NCBI RefSeq assembly: GCF_016623465.1
Contig: NZ_JAEDAJ010000003.1
Span: 201,285 to 265,284, forward strand
Direction: 5' to 3'
DNA length: 64,000 nucleotides
DNA from: Brachybacterium halotolerans
Lineage (GTDB): Bacteria > Actinomycetota > Actinomycetes > Actinomycetales > Dermabacteraceae
The first letter of the stretch is position 1; each line of letters starts with the position of its first letter. The notes under the pieces are model-generated. The model worked only from the letters and a program-made list of their open reading frames with translations, was not told the origin of the DNA and made no database searches. Below, piece by piece: positions 27,986 through 38,162 of this stretch. Made by a program: the position numbers and the translations under genes.

Positions 27986-29194
27986 TCAGCGGTCCTGGCC
28001 GGCGCCGTCCTCCGGGAGGGCGAGGAAGAACGCCGGGGAGCCGAGGTCCTCGCGGGCGAAGGCGTCGGCGATAGCCTGGGCGACGTCCTGGGCCGAGCCC
28101 GCCTCCACGAGGGCGATCGTGGAGCCTCCGAAGCCGCCGCCGGTCATCCGGGAGCCGTGGGCGCCGGCCGCACGGGCCGCGTCCACGGAGACGTCGAGCG
28201 CGGGGACGGTGACCTCGTAGTCGTCGCGCAGCGAGTCGTGGGAGGCGTTCAGGAGTGCGCCCAGCTGCGCGACGCCCTCGCGGACGCTCCCGCTCTCGAG
28301 CAGCGCGTGGAAGTCCCGCACCCGCTGGATCTCCGTGATGACGTGGCGGGCGCGGCGGCGGACCACCTCGTCGTCGATCCGGCCCAGGGCCTCGTCGAGG
28401 CCGTCAGGGTCGATCTCGCGCAGGGTCCCCACGCCGAGGATCTCCGCCGCGCGCTCGCTGTCGCGGCGGCGGTCGACGTACTCGCCTCCGGCGTGGGAGT
28501 GCTCGGCGCGGGTGTCGGTGATGAGCAGGGCGAGGCCCTGGCCGGCGAGATCCCAGGCGACGGGGGTGGTCGAGAAGTCGCGGCAGTCCAGCAGCAGCGC
28601 GCGGCCCTCGCGGGCGAGGACCGAGGCGGACTGGTCGAGGCCGCCGGTCGAGGCGCCCACGAAGTCGTTCTCCGCGGCGATGCAGGCGCGCACGCGCTCG
28701 AGCGGCGTCGTGCCCAGGCTCAGGAGCGATTCGAGGGCCTCGGCGGTCGCGCACTCGACGGACGCGCTCGAGGACAGTCCGGACCCGAAGGGCACGTGGC
28801 CGTCGAGGTAGATGTCCACGCCCTGCTGGACGGCGCCGCTGATGAAGGGGCGCAGGGCCCAGAGCACGCCGGTCACGTAGGCGGGCCAGCCCTCGACGGC
28901 GCCCGGGGCGAGATCCCCGGCCTGCCCCTCGAAGACGACGTCGCTCTGCGCGGAGCGCACGCGCACCAGGTCGGTGGGCGTGCGGGCCGCGGCGACGAAG
29001 CAACGGTGGGAGATCGCCATCGGCAGGCACAGGCCGTCCTGGTAGTCGACATGCTCACCGATGATGTTCACGCGGCCCGGGGCCGACCACACGCCGTCGG
29101 GCTCGTATCCGTAGGCGGCGGCGAAGGCGCGGGCGGTGGCGTCCACGGCCTCGCCGCGATCGGGGGCCTCGAGGATGACGGCGTCGCTCGACAT
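27986..29194 (-). CDS. galK: Galactokinase
   Basis: 402-residue GHMP kinase that phosphorylates galactose at C1 with ATP. The galactokinase signature GRVNIIGEHVDYQDG lies at 40-54, the phosphate-binding loop at GSGLSSSAS, and the third GHMP motif at SRMTGGGFGGSTIA near the C-terminus. ATG 29194 has AAGGAA about ten bases before it. galT and galE are not in the window, so the rest of the Leloir pathway must be elsewhere if present. It is the last gene of a minus-strand group with the lactonase-fold protein and the ThrE-type exporter. Confidence 0.93.
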   Translation of the reverse strand: MSSDAVILEAPDRGEAVDATARAFAAAYGYEPDGVWSAPGRVNIIGEHVDYQDGLCLPMAISHRCFVAAARTPTDLVRVRSAQSDVVFEGQAGDLAPGAVEGWPAYVTGVLWALRPFISGAVQQGVDIYLDGHVPFGSGLSSSASVECATAEALESLLSLGTTPLERVRACIAAENDFVGASTGGLDQSASVLAREGRALLLDCRDFSTTPVAWDLAGQGLALLITDTRAEHSHAGGEYVDRRRDSERAAEILGVGTLREIDPDGLDEALGRIDDEVVRRRARHVITEIQRVRDFHALLESGSVREGVAQLGALLNASHDSLRDDYEVTVPALDVSVDAARAAGAHGSRMTGGGFGGSTIALVEAGSAQDVAQAIADAFAREDLGSPAFFLALPEDGAGQDR

Positions 29195-29271
29195 GGGGGT
29201 GCGGTTCCTTCTGGTCGGGGGTGCGGCCCGGGCGGGCCGGTCTCTGGATTCGCCCTCGGAAGCGGCGGAGC

Positions 29272-30345
29272 TCAGGGGCGCGGGGCGATGCAGCTGACGG
29301 ACGGCGAGGGGATCGGATCGGAGGCGATCGTCAGGTCCCGGCCGTCGAAGCGCAGGACGTCGATGCGGTCCGCCTCCTGCGCGGCGACCAGGATATGCCC
29401 CTGCGCCTGCGTGAAGTGGCGCGGGTGGGCGCCCACGCCGGTCTCGGCGATCAGCTGCGGGGCGATCTGGCCGCGGTCGAGCACGCTGAGGGTGTTCGGT
29501 CCGCGGTTGGCGACGAGCAGATGATGCTCGTCGTCCGTGAGCTCGAGATGGGAGATCGCGTTCTCCCCCTCGACGCTGCTCGAGGGGACGCTCGAGGACA
29601 CCTTCCAGCTCGCCTCGATCGAGGAGCCGTCGCCCACGAACTGCCGTTCGGTGCTGCCCGGCCGGGCGCGCACGGCGGTCGCGATGCGACCGTTGAGCTC
29701 GCAGGAGACGTGCAGCTCGGAGCTCTCGTGGTCGGCTGCGAGGTGCCGGGGCCCGCTCCCCCGCTCGAGCGCGATCTCCGCGGCCAGGTCGATGTGCCCG
29801 TCGATGTCCTGCCGGTAGAGCATCACGCGGTCCAGGCCCAGATCGGGCACGGCCACGAGATCGGTGCCGGGCAGGAGGACGACCTGGTGGGGATGGGCGG
29901 TGCGCCCCTCGCCGAAGTCGCCGTGGTCGTCCTCGTCGATGAGGGAGACGGGCACGCCGTCCTCGTCGAGCGCGAGCGTCTCGACGCTGCCCGAGCCGTA
30001 CTGGGCGACGATGAGGGTGCGGCCGTCGGGCCCGAGGGCGAGATGGCAGCCGCCCTCGCCCCGCAGGGTGATGTCCGCCATGGTCTCGAGGGAGGCGAGA
30101 TCCTCGCCCGGGCGCAGCGCGAGCACGTGGGTGGGGCTGGTCTCGGTGACCGCGTACAGCAGCGCGCCATCCTCGCTCCAGATGACGAACGAGGGGTCGG
30201 GCGCCTCGGCACGGGCGAGCACCTCGACGCCCCCGGCCGACCCGTCGGCCCCCGGGTCCGGCGACCATCGCAGCAGCTCGATGCCGTTGCCCCGGCCGGA
30301 GCCGGAGGTCGAGTAGCAGCCCGTGGCGAGGAGTGTGGTGGTCAT
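29272..30345 (-). CDS. Lactonase-family beta-propeller protein (6-phosphogluconolactonase-like)
   Basis: 357-residue cytoplasmic beta-propeller of the Pgl/YbhE-type lactonase family. Repeated blade motifs such as GCHLALGPDG, GPRHLAAD, ISHLELTDDEHHLLVANRG and AHPRHFTQAQGHILVAAQE space through the whole protein. The family opens sugar lactones, often 6-phosphogluconolactone, but members also act on muconolactone or have unknown targets; the galK neighbour suggests a sugar lactone here. ATG 30345 has GGAGG close upstream and overlaps the stop of the preceding exporter gene in an ATGA. Confidence 0.8.
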   Translation of the reverse strand: MTTTLLATGCYSTSGSGRGNGIELLRWSPDPGADGSAGGVEVLARAEAPDPSFVIWSEDGALLYAVTETSPTHVLALRPGEDLASLETMADITLRGEGGCHLALGPDGRTLIVAQYGSGSVETLALDEDGVPVSLIDEDDHGDFGEGRTAHPHQVVLLPGTDLVAVPDLGLDRVMLYRQDIDGHIDLAAEIALERGSGPRHLAADHESSELHVSCELNGRIATAVRARPGSTERQFVGDGSSIEASWKVSSSVPSSSVEGENAISHLELTDDEHHLLVANRGPNTLSVLDRGQIAPQLIAETGVGAHPRHFTQAQGHILVAAQEADRIDVLRFDGRDLTIASDPIPSPSVSCIAPRP

Positions 30346-31868
30346 CGGTCCTCCTGGGTGGGGGCGTCGCTCCGTCGCGCGCCGTCGGTGGTGCCGGATC
30401 CGCCGTGTCCGTCCGGGCCGCCCACGGCCCCTGCGGGAGCATCGAGATCGAGCTCCTGCTGGAGGTCGTGGAGGACCGACGGCGGCAGGGCCGACATCTC
30501 TCCGGTCATCGTAGAGGGTTCGATGCGGCCCGCGTCGCGCCGACGGCGCCGAGGAAGCGTGAGGCGGCGACGGCGGGGCGTCTGGAACGGCGTCGCGACC
30601 ACGGGCGTGAACGCCCAGCCCGCCGCGCCGCGACGGCTCAGCACGCGGGTCGCGAGCAGCTGGCCGAGCACGGCGCCCGCGGCGATCCCCACGGCGATCT
30701 CCGCCGCGCTGAACAGCTCGGCGCCGCCGCGGCCGATGTCCTCGCTGAGCGCGAGCAGCCCGCGGTAGATGCGGCTGCCGGGCACCAGCGGGATGATGCC
30801 GCCCATCATCAGGGCGAGCGCGGGGGCACGCACCCGTCGGGCCACGAGCACGGCGAGCACGCCGACCGCGAACGCCGCGCACGCCGAGGCCCAGACGCGG
30901 TCGAACACGAACTCGGTGAGCAGGTAGACGACCACGGCCGACACCGAGGAGACCATCGCCATCCAGCCCAGCACCCGGGCCGGGGTGAAGGTGCCGACGG
31001 CGAAGCCGAGACCCATCACGGCGCCGGAGACGGCGGCCGCGACCAGGGAGGCGAGGGTCACAGGGGCGGTCGGCTCGACCGAGATGTGGAGGCCGAGCAG
31101 CTCGGCACCCAGGAGCCCGGCGCGCACGCCCACCACGATGCCCACGGTGAGCATGAGCGTCTCCAGGATGCGGGCCGAGGCCGTGACGTACCAGCCGGTG
31201 ATCGCGTCCTGCATGGACCCGATCGAGGCGAGCCCTGCGAGCAGCACGATGATGCAGGCCACCACGACGATGGCCGAGTTCTGGGCGGGCGCGAGGGCGT
31301 GCAGCACCACGGCCACGACCACGCCGATGAGACCGCCCGCGGCCTGCCCGAAGAACATGGGGATCTGGCGCGCCGCCATCACCTCGGTGAGCGCGACCAG
31401 GGCGCCGCTGGCGAGGGTGGCGGTGAGCACCACCAGGATCGTCCCGCCGAAGCTGAAGGCCGCCGCACCGCCCATCACGGCGAACCCCAGGAACGCGAGC
31501 CAGCGCGGATAGTGCGGTCTCTGCTGGGGGATCGAGCGCACCTGGACGAGGGCCTCCTCGAGGCTCACGGTGCCCAGGATGTAGTGCTCGGTGACCTCCT
31601 CGAAGGCCGAGAGGCGCGCGAAGTCCTGCACGCGGCTGCCGGTCGCGCGGATCCTCGTGAACGGCGTCGAGTAGTCGTCGGGGAGGTAGGACAGCGACAC
31701 CTGGTTGAAGGTGACCTCCACCACGACGTCACGAAGACCCGAGGAGCTGATGATCCTCAGCACGGTCGCCGTGACCTCGGAGGCGGCGGCTCCGTTGGTC
31801 AGCAGACCCTCGCCGACGCGCATGGCGAGGTCGAAGACGGAGTGCAGGCGGACGATGTCGGTGGGCAC
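30342..31868 (-). CDS. ThrE-family threonine/serine exporter
   Basis: 508-residue membrane protein with both halves of the ThrE family: an N-terminal soluble domain (residues 1 to about 110, with RVGEGLLTNGAAASEVTATVLRI and VEVTFNQVSLSYL) fused to about ten membrane helices, and a basic, low-complexity C-terminal tail. ThrE of Corynebacterium glutamicum exports threonine and serine by proton exchange. The start is GTG 31868 (PTDIVRLHSVFDLAMR follows); the longer frame to 32057 would overlap the divergent carbonic anhydrase gene. A -10-like CACGAT (31876-31881) ends seven bases upstream and no Shine-Dalgarno is visible. The stop overlaps the lactonase start. Confidence 0.85.
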   Translation of the reverse strand: MPTDIVRLHSVFDLAMRVGEGLLTNGAAASEVTATVLRIISSSGLRDVVVEVTFNQVSLSYLPDDYSTPFTRIRATGSRVQDFARLSAFEEVTEHYILGTVSLEEALVQVRSIPQQRPHYPRWLAFLGFAVMGGAAAFSFGGTILVVLTATLASGALVALTEVMAARQIPMFFGQAAGGLIGVVVAVVLHALAPAQNSAIVVVACIIVLLAGLASIGSMQDAITGWYVTASARILETLMLTVGIVVGVRAGLLGAELLGLHISVEPTAPVTLASLVAAAVSGAVMGLGFAVGTFTPARVLGWMAMVSSVSAVVVYLLTEFVFDRVWASACAAFAVGVLAVLVARRVRAPALALMMGGIIPLVPGSRIYRGLLALSEDIGRGGAELFSAAEIAVGIAAGAVLGQLLATRVLSRRGAAGWAFTPVVATPFQTPRRRRLTLPRRRRRDAGRIEPSTMTGEMSALPPSVLHDLQQELDLDAPAGAVGGPDGHGGSGTTDGARRSDAPTQEDR

Positions 31869-31959
31869 GGCCCGAATCGTGTCACACTGACAGGCGCCTG
31901 CGCGCCACCCCTCCAGCGGGCGACCCTGTGCGCACGGCGCCCCCGGAAGGAAGACATCT

Positions 31960-32601
31960 GTGAACGACTCCGACGTGACCGGCGCGAACCCGGCGTCCTC
32001 GGCCCCCTCCCCCTCCTCGACCCCGGAGCAGGCGTTCGCCGCGCTGCTCGAGGGCAACCGGCGGTTCGTGGACGGCGACGCGCTGCACCCGCACCAGGAC
32101 GAGGCGCGCAGACGCCTGCTCGAGACCGGCCAGGCCCCCTACGCCACGGTGCTGGGGTGCTCGGACTCCCGCGTGCCCGTCGAGCTGCTGTTCGACCAGG
32201 GCTTCGGCGACGTGTTCGTCTCCCGCAACGCGGGTCACGTGCTGGGACGCTCCATGCAGGCGTCGGTCGAGTTCGCCGTCGCCGTGCTGGGCGTGCGGGT
32301 CGTGCTCGTGCTCGGGCACGAGTCCTGCGGCGCCGTGGGCGCGACCGTCGAGGCGATCCAGGAGGGCACGCAGCTGCCCGGCGAGATGCCGATCCTCGTC
32401 GAGCACGTGCGCGACCACCTCGATCCCGAGGATCCGGCCGCGCGCGCCGTCGAGGCGCACGTGCTGGGCACCCTCGACGAGCTGCGCGAGCGCTCGAGCA
32501 TCGTGCGCGAGGCCGAGGAGCGCGGGGAGATCGTGCTGGCCGGCGCCGTCTACGGGCTCGCCGGCGGCGCAGTGCGCGTGGTCAGCGGACCGGAGGTCTG
32601 A
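31960..32601 (+). CDS. Beta-class carbonic anhydrase
   Basis: 213-residue enzyme that interconverts CO2 and bicarbonate in the cytoplasm. The zinc ligands are Cys67 (GCSDSRV), His120 and Cys123 (GHESCGAV), with the Asp69-Arg71 dyad intact. About 20 Ser/Pro-rich residues precede the domain. The start is GTG 31960 with GGAAGG ten bases before it. It is divergent from the ThrE-family gene. Three 15-bp repeats follow the stop codon. Confidence 0.92.
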   Translation: MNDSDVTGANPASSAPSPSSTPEQAFAALLEGNRRFVDGDALHPHQDEARRRLLETGQAPYATVLGCSDSRVPVELLFDQGFGDVFVSRNAGHVLGRSMQASVEFAVAVLGVRVVLVLGHESCGAVGATVEAIQEGTQLPGEMPILVEHVRDHLDPEDPAARAVEAHVLGTLDELRERSSIVREAEERGEIVLAGAVYGLAGGAVRVVSGPEV

Positions 32602-32605
32602 GGCA

Positions 32606-32650
32606 GCGAGGTCCGACGGGGCGAGGTCCGACGCGGCGAGGTCCGACAGG
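32606..32650. repeat. Three tandem 15-bp repeats after the carbonic anhydrase gene
   Basis: Copies at 32606, 32621 and 32636 share gcgaggtccgac and differ in the last three bases. They start five bases after the stop codon. The minus strand would read SDLAP-type pentapeptides, but no real gene covers it. Confidence 0.9.
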
Positions 32651-32703
32651 CCCCGGCCCGTCGGACCCGGCATCGGGCCGCCGTCGGCCGGACGCTCAGA
32701 CGC

Positions 32704-33129
32704 TCAGAGGTTGGGCGCCGCGGAGAGCACCGCGAGGCCGCCCGCGAGGGCGAGCATCACGAGCACGTCCAGCCCCCGCGAGCGCACCACGAGCGCCCCG
32801 AGCAGCGAGGCGGGCAGGCACGCCCGCAGCAGGGCGACCACGAGCAGCAGGGCCGCGAGCAGGCGGCCGGCCACGACGGCGCTCGTGGAGGCGCCGAAGC
32901 CCAGGACCGCCACGAGCGCGATGAGGGCGAGCAGCAGGAGCGTCTGGCGGCGCAGTCCCTCGCCCAGCGGCACCCGGCGCGGCGCGGACTGTGCAGGACC
33001 GGCTGCATCGGCGTGCGCCTCGTGCCCCGCGGCGTGCCCCGCGTCCGCGTGCGCCTCACGCCCCGCGTCGGCGCCCGCATCGGGGCCGACGCCGGGGCCC
33101 GGGGACGTGCTCGGCGACATGCGCGACAT
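32704..33129 (-). CDS. DUF3017-like small membrane protein
   Basis: 141-residue protein with a Gly/Ala/His-rich N-terminal half and three predicted membrane helices at about 62-80, 83-103 and 122-138. The end, VVRSRGLDVLVMLALAG, resembles the DUF3017 family of actinobacteria, of unknown function. The start is uncertain: ATG 33129 gives the length stated, but a -10-like TACGAT (33128-33133) ends seven bases before ATG 33120, so a leaderless protein of 138 residues is at least as likely. It converges toward the carbonic anhydrase gene and is divergent from aspA. Confidence 0.65.
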   Translation of the reverse strand: MSRMSPSTSPGPGVGPDAGADAGREAHADAGHAAGHEAHADAAGPAQSAPRRVPLGEGLRRQTLLLLALIALVAVLGFGASTSAVVAGRLLAALLLVVALLRACLPASLLGALVVRSRGLDVLVMLALAGGLAVLSAAPNL

Positions 33130-33352
33130 CGTACGGGCTGAGGATGAGCACGGGATCCGAGGACGGGATCCGAGGCCGGCGGGCCGCATGCTCCGGCACT
33201 CGGCGGACGCCTGTCCCGTCGGCGGGACGATCCGCGCTTCGACCCCGGGCCGCTCGCACGGGTCGCCCGCGCGGGGCTCCCCGGCCCGTCTAGGGTGGAG
33301 AAGGGCCGTCGACGACGTCGGCCCGAGTCGCGAACCGAGGAGAAGCATCCTG

Positions 33353-34879
<1,527 letters not shown>

Positions 34880-34898
34880 CCGCGCCCCTGCGCACAGC

Positions 34899-34935
34899 GC
34901 GAGGCCCCGAGGAGCAGTGCTCCTCGGGGCCTCGC
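34899..34935. terminator. Bidirectional terminator between aspA and ppk2
   Basis: A perfect 17-bp stem (34899-34915 with 34919-34935) around the loop agt. It is 20 nt past the aspA stop and 27 nt from the ppk2 stop on the other strand, so it can end both converging transcripts. Confidence 0.85.
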
Positions 34936-34961
34936 GTCATGCGGCCGCGGACGGACGCCGA

Positions 34962-35867
34962 CTACTCGTCGGCCTCCTCCTTCTTGCCGCGCATGACGAG
35001 CTTGGGATCGGGCTCGCCGACGACCTCGTGGTCCTTGCCCTCGTACTCGAACTGGGAGAGGAAGTAGCGCATCGCGTTGAGGCGGGCGCGCTTCTTGTCG
35101 TTGGAGCGGATGATCGTCCACGGCGCGTACTTCTTGTCCGTGCGGCGGAACATCTCCTCCTTGGCCTCGGTGTAGGCCTCCCAGCGGTCCAGCGACTCGA
35201 GGTCCATCGGGGAGAGCTTCCAGCGCCGCACCGGGTCCAGCTGGCGGATCGCGAAGCGGGTGCGCTGCTCGCGCTGGGAGACGGAGAACCAGAGCTTCGT
35301 GAGGTGGATGCCGGAGTCCACGAGCATGCGCTCGAACAGCGGCGCCTGGTTCATGAACCCCTCGTACTCCTCATCGGTGCAGAACCCCATCACGCGCTCG
35401 ACGCCGGCGCGGTTGTACCAGGAGCGGTCGAACAGCACCATCTCGCCCTCGGTGGGCAGGTGCTGGATGTAGCGCTGGAAGTACCACTGGCCCTTCTCGC
35501 GGTCGCTCGGCTTGTTCAGCGCGACCACGCGCGCGGTGCGCGGGTTCAGGTGCTCGGTGAAGCGCTTGATCGTGCCGCCCTTGCCGGCGGCGTCGCGGCC
35601 CTCGAAGATGATGATCGACTTCTGGTCGTTGTCCTCGAGCCAGTACTGGTACTTCAGCAGCTCGACCTGCAGGCGGTACTTCTCGAGCTCGTACTCGTCG
35701 CGGTCCATGCGCGTGTCGTACGGGTACCCCTCCTGCCAGGTGTACACCGGGTTGCCCTGCGGGTCGATGAGGTCGGGATCGGGCGTGTGCCCGTCGGCCA
35801 CCGTGTACCCCTCATCCCTCAGATGCTCGATGTACTCCCTGAGGTTCTGGTTGTCGGGGACCTTCAC
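34962..35867 (-). CDS. ppk2: Polyphosphate kinase 2
   Basis: 301-residue P-loop kinase of the PPK2 family, which transfers phosphate between polyphosphate and nucleoside diphosphates (typically driving GTP or ATP formation). Walker A is EGRDAAGKGG at about 89-98, the lid/Walker B segment is LFDRSWYNR at 145-153, and the downstream SVSQREQRTRF and IIRSNDKKRARLN motifs are intact. It has one domain, so it is a class I type enzyme. The start is GTG 35867 (KVPDNQNLREY follows) with AAGGAG seven bases upstream; the longer frame runs into the G/C homopolymer region and is not real. It is monocistronic. Confidence 0.93.
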   Translation of the reverse strand: MKVPDNQNLREYIEHLRDEGYTVADGHTPDPDLIDPQGNPVYTWQEGYPYDTRMDRDEYELEKYRLQVELLKYQYWLEDNDQKSIIIFEGRDAAGKGGTIKRFTEHLNPRTARVVALNKPSDREKGQWYFQRYIQHLPTEGEMVLFDRSWYNRAGVERVMGFCTDEEYEGFMNQAPLFERMLVDSGIHLTKLWFSVSQREQRTRFAIRQLDPVRRWKLSPMDLESLDRWEAYTEAKEEMFRRTDKKYAPWTIIRSNDKKRARLNAMRYFLSQFEYEGKDHEVVGEPDPKLVMRGKKEEADE

Positions 35868-36273
35868 GCGACTCTCCTTCGGACATCCGGGCGCTCTCGC
35901 AGGAGCGACCGGGATCGGCTTGCTCCCCAGGGTATGCGGCGCATCTGTCCAGCGGGTGAACTCCACCGCAGTCGGACGCCGCGGGGCCGATCGGGGTGAG
36001 GCCGATCGCCGCGGGGCCGACGGGCGGGATCGGGGTCGGGCGGTCCCGGTGCGGGCAGGGATGGGCAGGGGCAGGCAGGTGCGGGCAGGTGCAGGCGCGT
36101 GCGGGGGTGACGGTCGCGGGGGGGGGGGGGGGGGCCCCACCCCCCCCCCCCCCCCCCCCCCCCCCGCCCAGGACACGGGCACTGCGACACGGACACGGCG
36201 GCGCCGACGGGCGGGCGCCACGGACTCCGGGGCACGGGCGCACGCGTCACCGCGCGAGGCTGCGGCGTGCGGG
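35868..36273. other. Gene-free region between purH and ppk2 with G/C homopolymers
   Basis: 406 bp without a credible gene. It contains irregular ggtgcgggcagg-like repeats at about 36045-36110 and then a block of 17 G, CCCC, A and 26 C. Both flanking genes read leftward, so this holds the end of the purH transcript and the promoter of ppk2, neither of which I can place with confidence. Confidence 0.6.
36118..36165. repeat. Homopolymer block G17-C4-A-C26
   Basis: Seventeen consecutive G at 36118-36134, four C, one A, then 26 consecutive C at 36140-36165. The two halves can pair with each other as a very stable hairpin and either strand can form G-quadruplexes. Runs of this length are very prone to replication slippage and to sequencing or assembly error, so the exact counts should not be trusted. 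Confidence 0.9.
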
Positions 36274-37977
36274 TCAGTGGGCGAAGTGGCGGGTCCCTGT
36301 GAGGTAGAGGGTCACTCCCGCCGCACGGCAGGCCTCGATGACCTCCTCGTCGCGGATGGAGCCGCCGGGCTGCACGATCGCGCTCACGCCCGCGTCGATG
36401 AGGATCTGGGCGCCGTCGGCGAAGGGGAAGAAGGCGTCGGACGCGGCGACCGCTCCGCGGGCCCGCTCGGGCGCCTGCTCGCCCTCGGCGTGCTCGCCCA
36501 GGGTGTTGGCGCGCTGCACGGCCAGACGGCAGGAGTCCAGGCGGTTGACCTGGCCCATGCCGATGCCGACGGCCGCGAGGTCCTTGGCCAGCAGGATCGC
36601 GTTGGACTTCACCGCCCGCACCGAGCGCCAGGCGAAGACGAGGTCGGCGAGGGTGCTCGCGTCGGCCGCCTCCCCTGCGGCGAGGGTCCAGGTGGCGGCC
36701 TCGTCGCCCTCGGCCTGGTAGGCGTCGGACTCCTGGATCAGGGAGCCGCCCCAGATCTGGCGGATCTCGACGCCGCCGCGGGGACGGTCGGCGATCCGCA
36801 GGATCCGCAGGTTCTTCTTCGTGCGCAGCAGCTCGAGGGCCTCGTCCTCGTAGGCGGGAGCCAGGATCACCTCGGTGAACACGGGCTTGACCTGCGTGGC
36901 CATCGCGAGGGTCACGGGGCGGTTGGTCGCGATCACGCCGCCGTAGGCGGAGAGCGGGTCGGTGCCGTGGGCGCGTGCGTGCGCGGCGGCCAGGTTCTCG
37001 TCCTCGGTCGCGACGGCGATGCCGCAGGGGTTGTTGTGCTTCATGACGACCACGCACGGCTGGTCGTGATCGAAGGCGGCGCGGGTGGCGGCGTCGGCAT
37101 CGACGTAGTTGTTGAAGCTCATGGCCTTGCCGCCGAGCTGCTCGGCGCCGGCCAGGCCGGGGTTCTCGTCGTCGATGACGGCGACGCGGGCGCGCTGGTG
37201 CGGGTTCTCGCCGTAGCGCAGTGTGCGCAGACCGGCCTCGGCGGCCTCCTCGTCGTCCATCTCCAGGAGGTAGGCCGGGGAGTCGACCTCGGCGTCCGGG
37301 GAGTCGGAGACTCCCCCGTCGGCCCCGCGGAGGGTCCCGGCGCCCAGGGCGGAGGCGGTGTCCTCGGCGTCCGTCCCGTCGAGCTGGCCGAGCATCCAGT
37401 CGCTGATCGCGGTGTCGTACTCGCTGGTGCGGCCGAAGGCGATGGTCGCGAGCTCCTGGCGCTCGTCGAGGGTGAAGCCGCCGCGCGTGGCCGCATGGCC
37501 GGCGCGCGCGTAGTCCTCGGGGTCGACCACGACCGCGACGGAGGCGAAGTTCTTCGCCGCGCCGCGCACCATCGACGGCCCGCCGATGTCGATCTTCTCG
37601 ATGATCTCGTCGAAGGTGCCGCCCGCGGCGACGGTCTCCTCGAAGGGATAGAGGTTCACGACGACGAGGTCGAAGGGCTGGATACTCTGGTCCTCGAGCT
37701 GGGCGCGGTGGTCCTCGAGCCGCAGGTCGGCGAGGATGCCGCCATGGATGCGCGGGTGGAGGGTCTTCACGCGCCCGTCGAGCATCTCGGGGCTGCCGGT
37801 GACCTCGGCGACGTCGGTCACGGCGAAGCCCGCCTCGCGGATGGTGCTGGCGGTGGAGCCGGTCGAGACGATCTCGACGTCGGCCTCGGAGAGGGCACGG
37901 GCCAGGTCCGTCAGGCCCGTCTTGTCGAAGACGGAGACCAGGGCGCGGCGGATGGGACGGCGGTCGGTGGAGCTCAC
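36274..37977 (-). CDS. purH: Bifunctional AICAR transformylase/IMP cyclohydrolase
   Basis: 567-residue enzyme of the last two steps of purine synthesis: formylation of AICAR with 10-formyl-tetrahydrofolate and ring closure to IMP. The N-terminal cyclohydrolase domain includes [10 protein letters not shown] and [13 protein letters not shown]; the C-terminal transformylase has the catalytic KHNNPCG and the RYGENPHQ segment that binds the nucleotide. About 40 extra residues (around 225-265, acidic and Gly-rich) are inserted between the domains. The start is GTG 37977 with GAGGAG about nine bases upstream. It lies 185 nt after purN on the same strand. Confidence 0.95.
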   Translation of the reverse strand: MSSTDRRPIRRALVSVFDKTGLTDLARALSEADVEIVSTGSTASTIREAGFAVTDVAEVTGSPEMLDGRVKTLHPRIHGGILADLRLEDHRAQLEDQSIQPFDLVVVNLYPFEETVAAGGTFDEIIEKIDIGGPSMVRGAAKNFASVAVVVDPEDYARAGHAATRGGFTLDERQELATIAFGRTSEYDTAISDWMLGQLDGTDAEDTASALGAGTLRGADGGVSDSPDAEVDSPAYLLEMDDEEAAEAGLRTLRYGENPHQRARVAVIDDENPGLAGAEQLGGKAMSFNNYVDADAATRAAFDHDQPCVVVMKHNNPCGIAVATEDENLAAAHARAHGTDPLSAYGGVIATNRPVTLAMATQVKPVFTEVILAPAYEDEALELLRTKKNLRILRIADRPRGGVEIRQIWGGSLIQESDAYQAEGDEAATWTLAAGEAADASTLADLVFAWRSVRAVKSNAILLAKDLAAVGIGMGQVNRLDSCRLAVQRANTLGEHAEGEQAPERARGAVAASDAFFPFADGAQILIDAGVSAIVQPGGSIRDEEVIEACRAAGVTLYLTGTRHFAH

Positions 37978-38127
37978 GGAGCGTTCTCCTCGCGGATCGG
38001 TGCGGTGCGGTCGATGCGGCGGCTGCGCGGACGCGGTCGCCGCCATCACATGCGGGCACCCAGGCGGTCGATGCCCACGATCGTCACTCCCCGGTGGTCC
38101 GCCCACCTGCGCCAGTCGTGTGGGTCC

Positions 38128-38133
38128 AGTGTA
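38128..38133 (-). promoter_or_regulatory. Possible -10 element for purH
   Basis: TACACT on the minus strand in the purN-purH gap. It would give a leader of about 140 nt. No matching -35 is seen, so the claim is weak. Confidence 0.25.
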
Positions 38134-38162
38134 TCCGGGGCAGGCGGGAGGTCCGGAAGGGG

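Noticed and set aside
32606-32650. Continuation of a coding region on the minus strand (SDLAP repeats)
   Set aside because: The frame runs antisense through the carbonic anhydrase gene and has no start signal; the repeat is better explained as a 3' untranslated array.
35868-36221. N-terminal extension of polyphosphate kinase through the G/C tract
   Set aside because: The frame would encode poly-Gly/Pro from the homopolymers; GTG 35867 has a well-placed AAGGAG and matches the family start.
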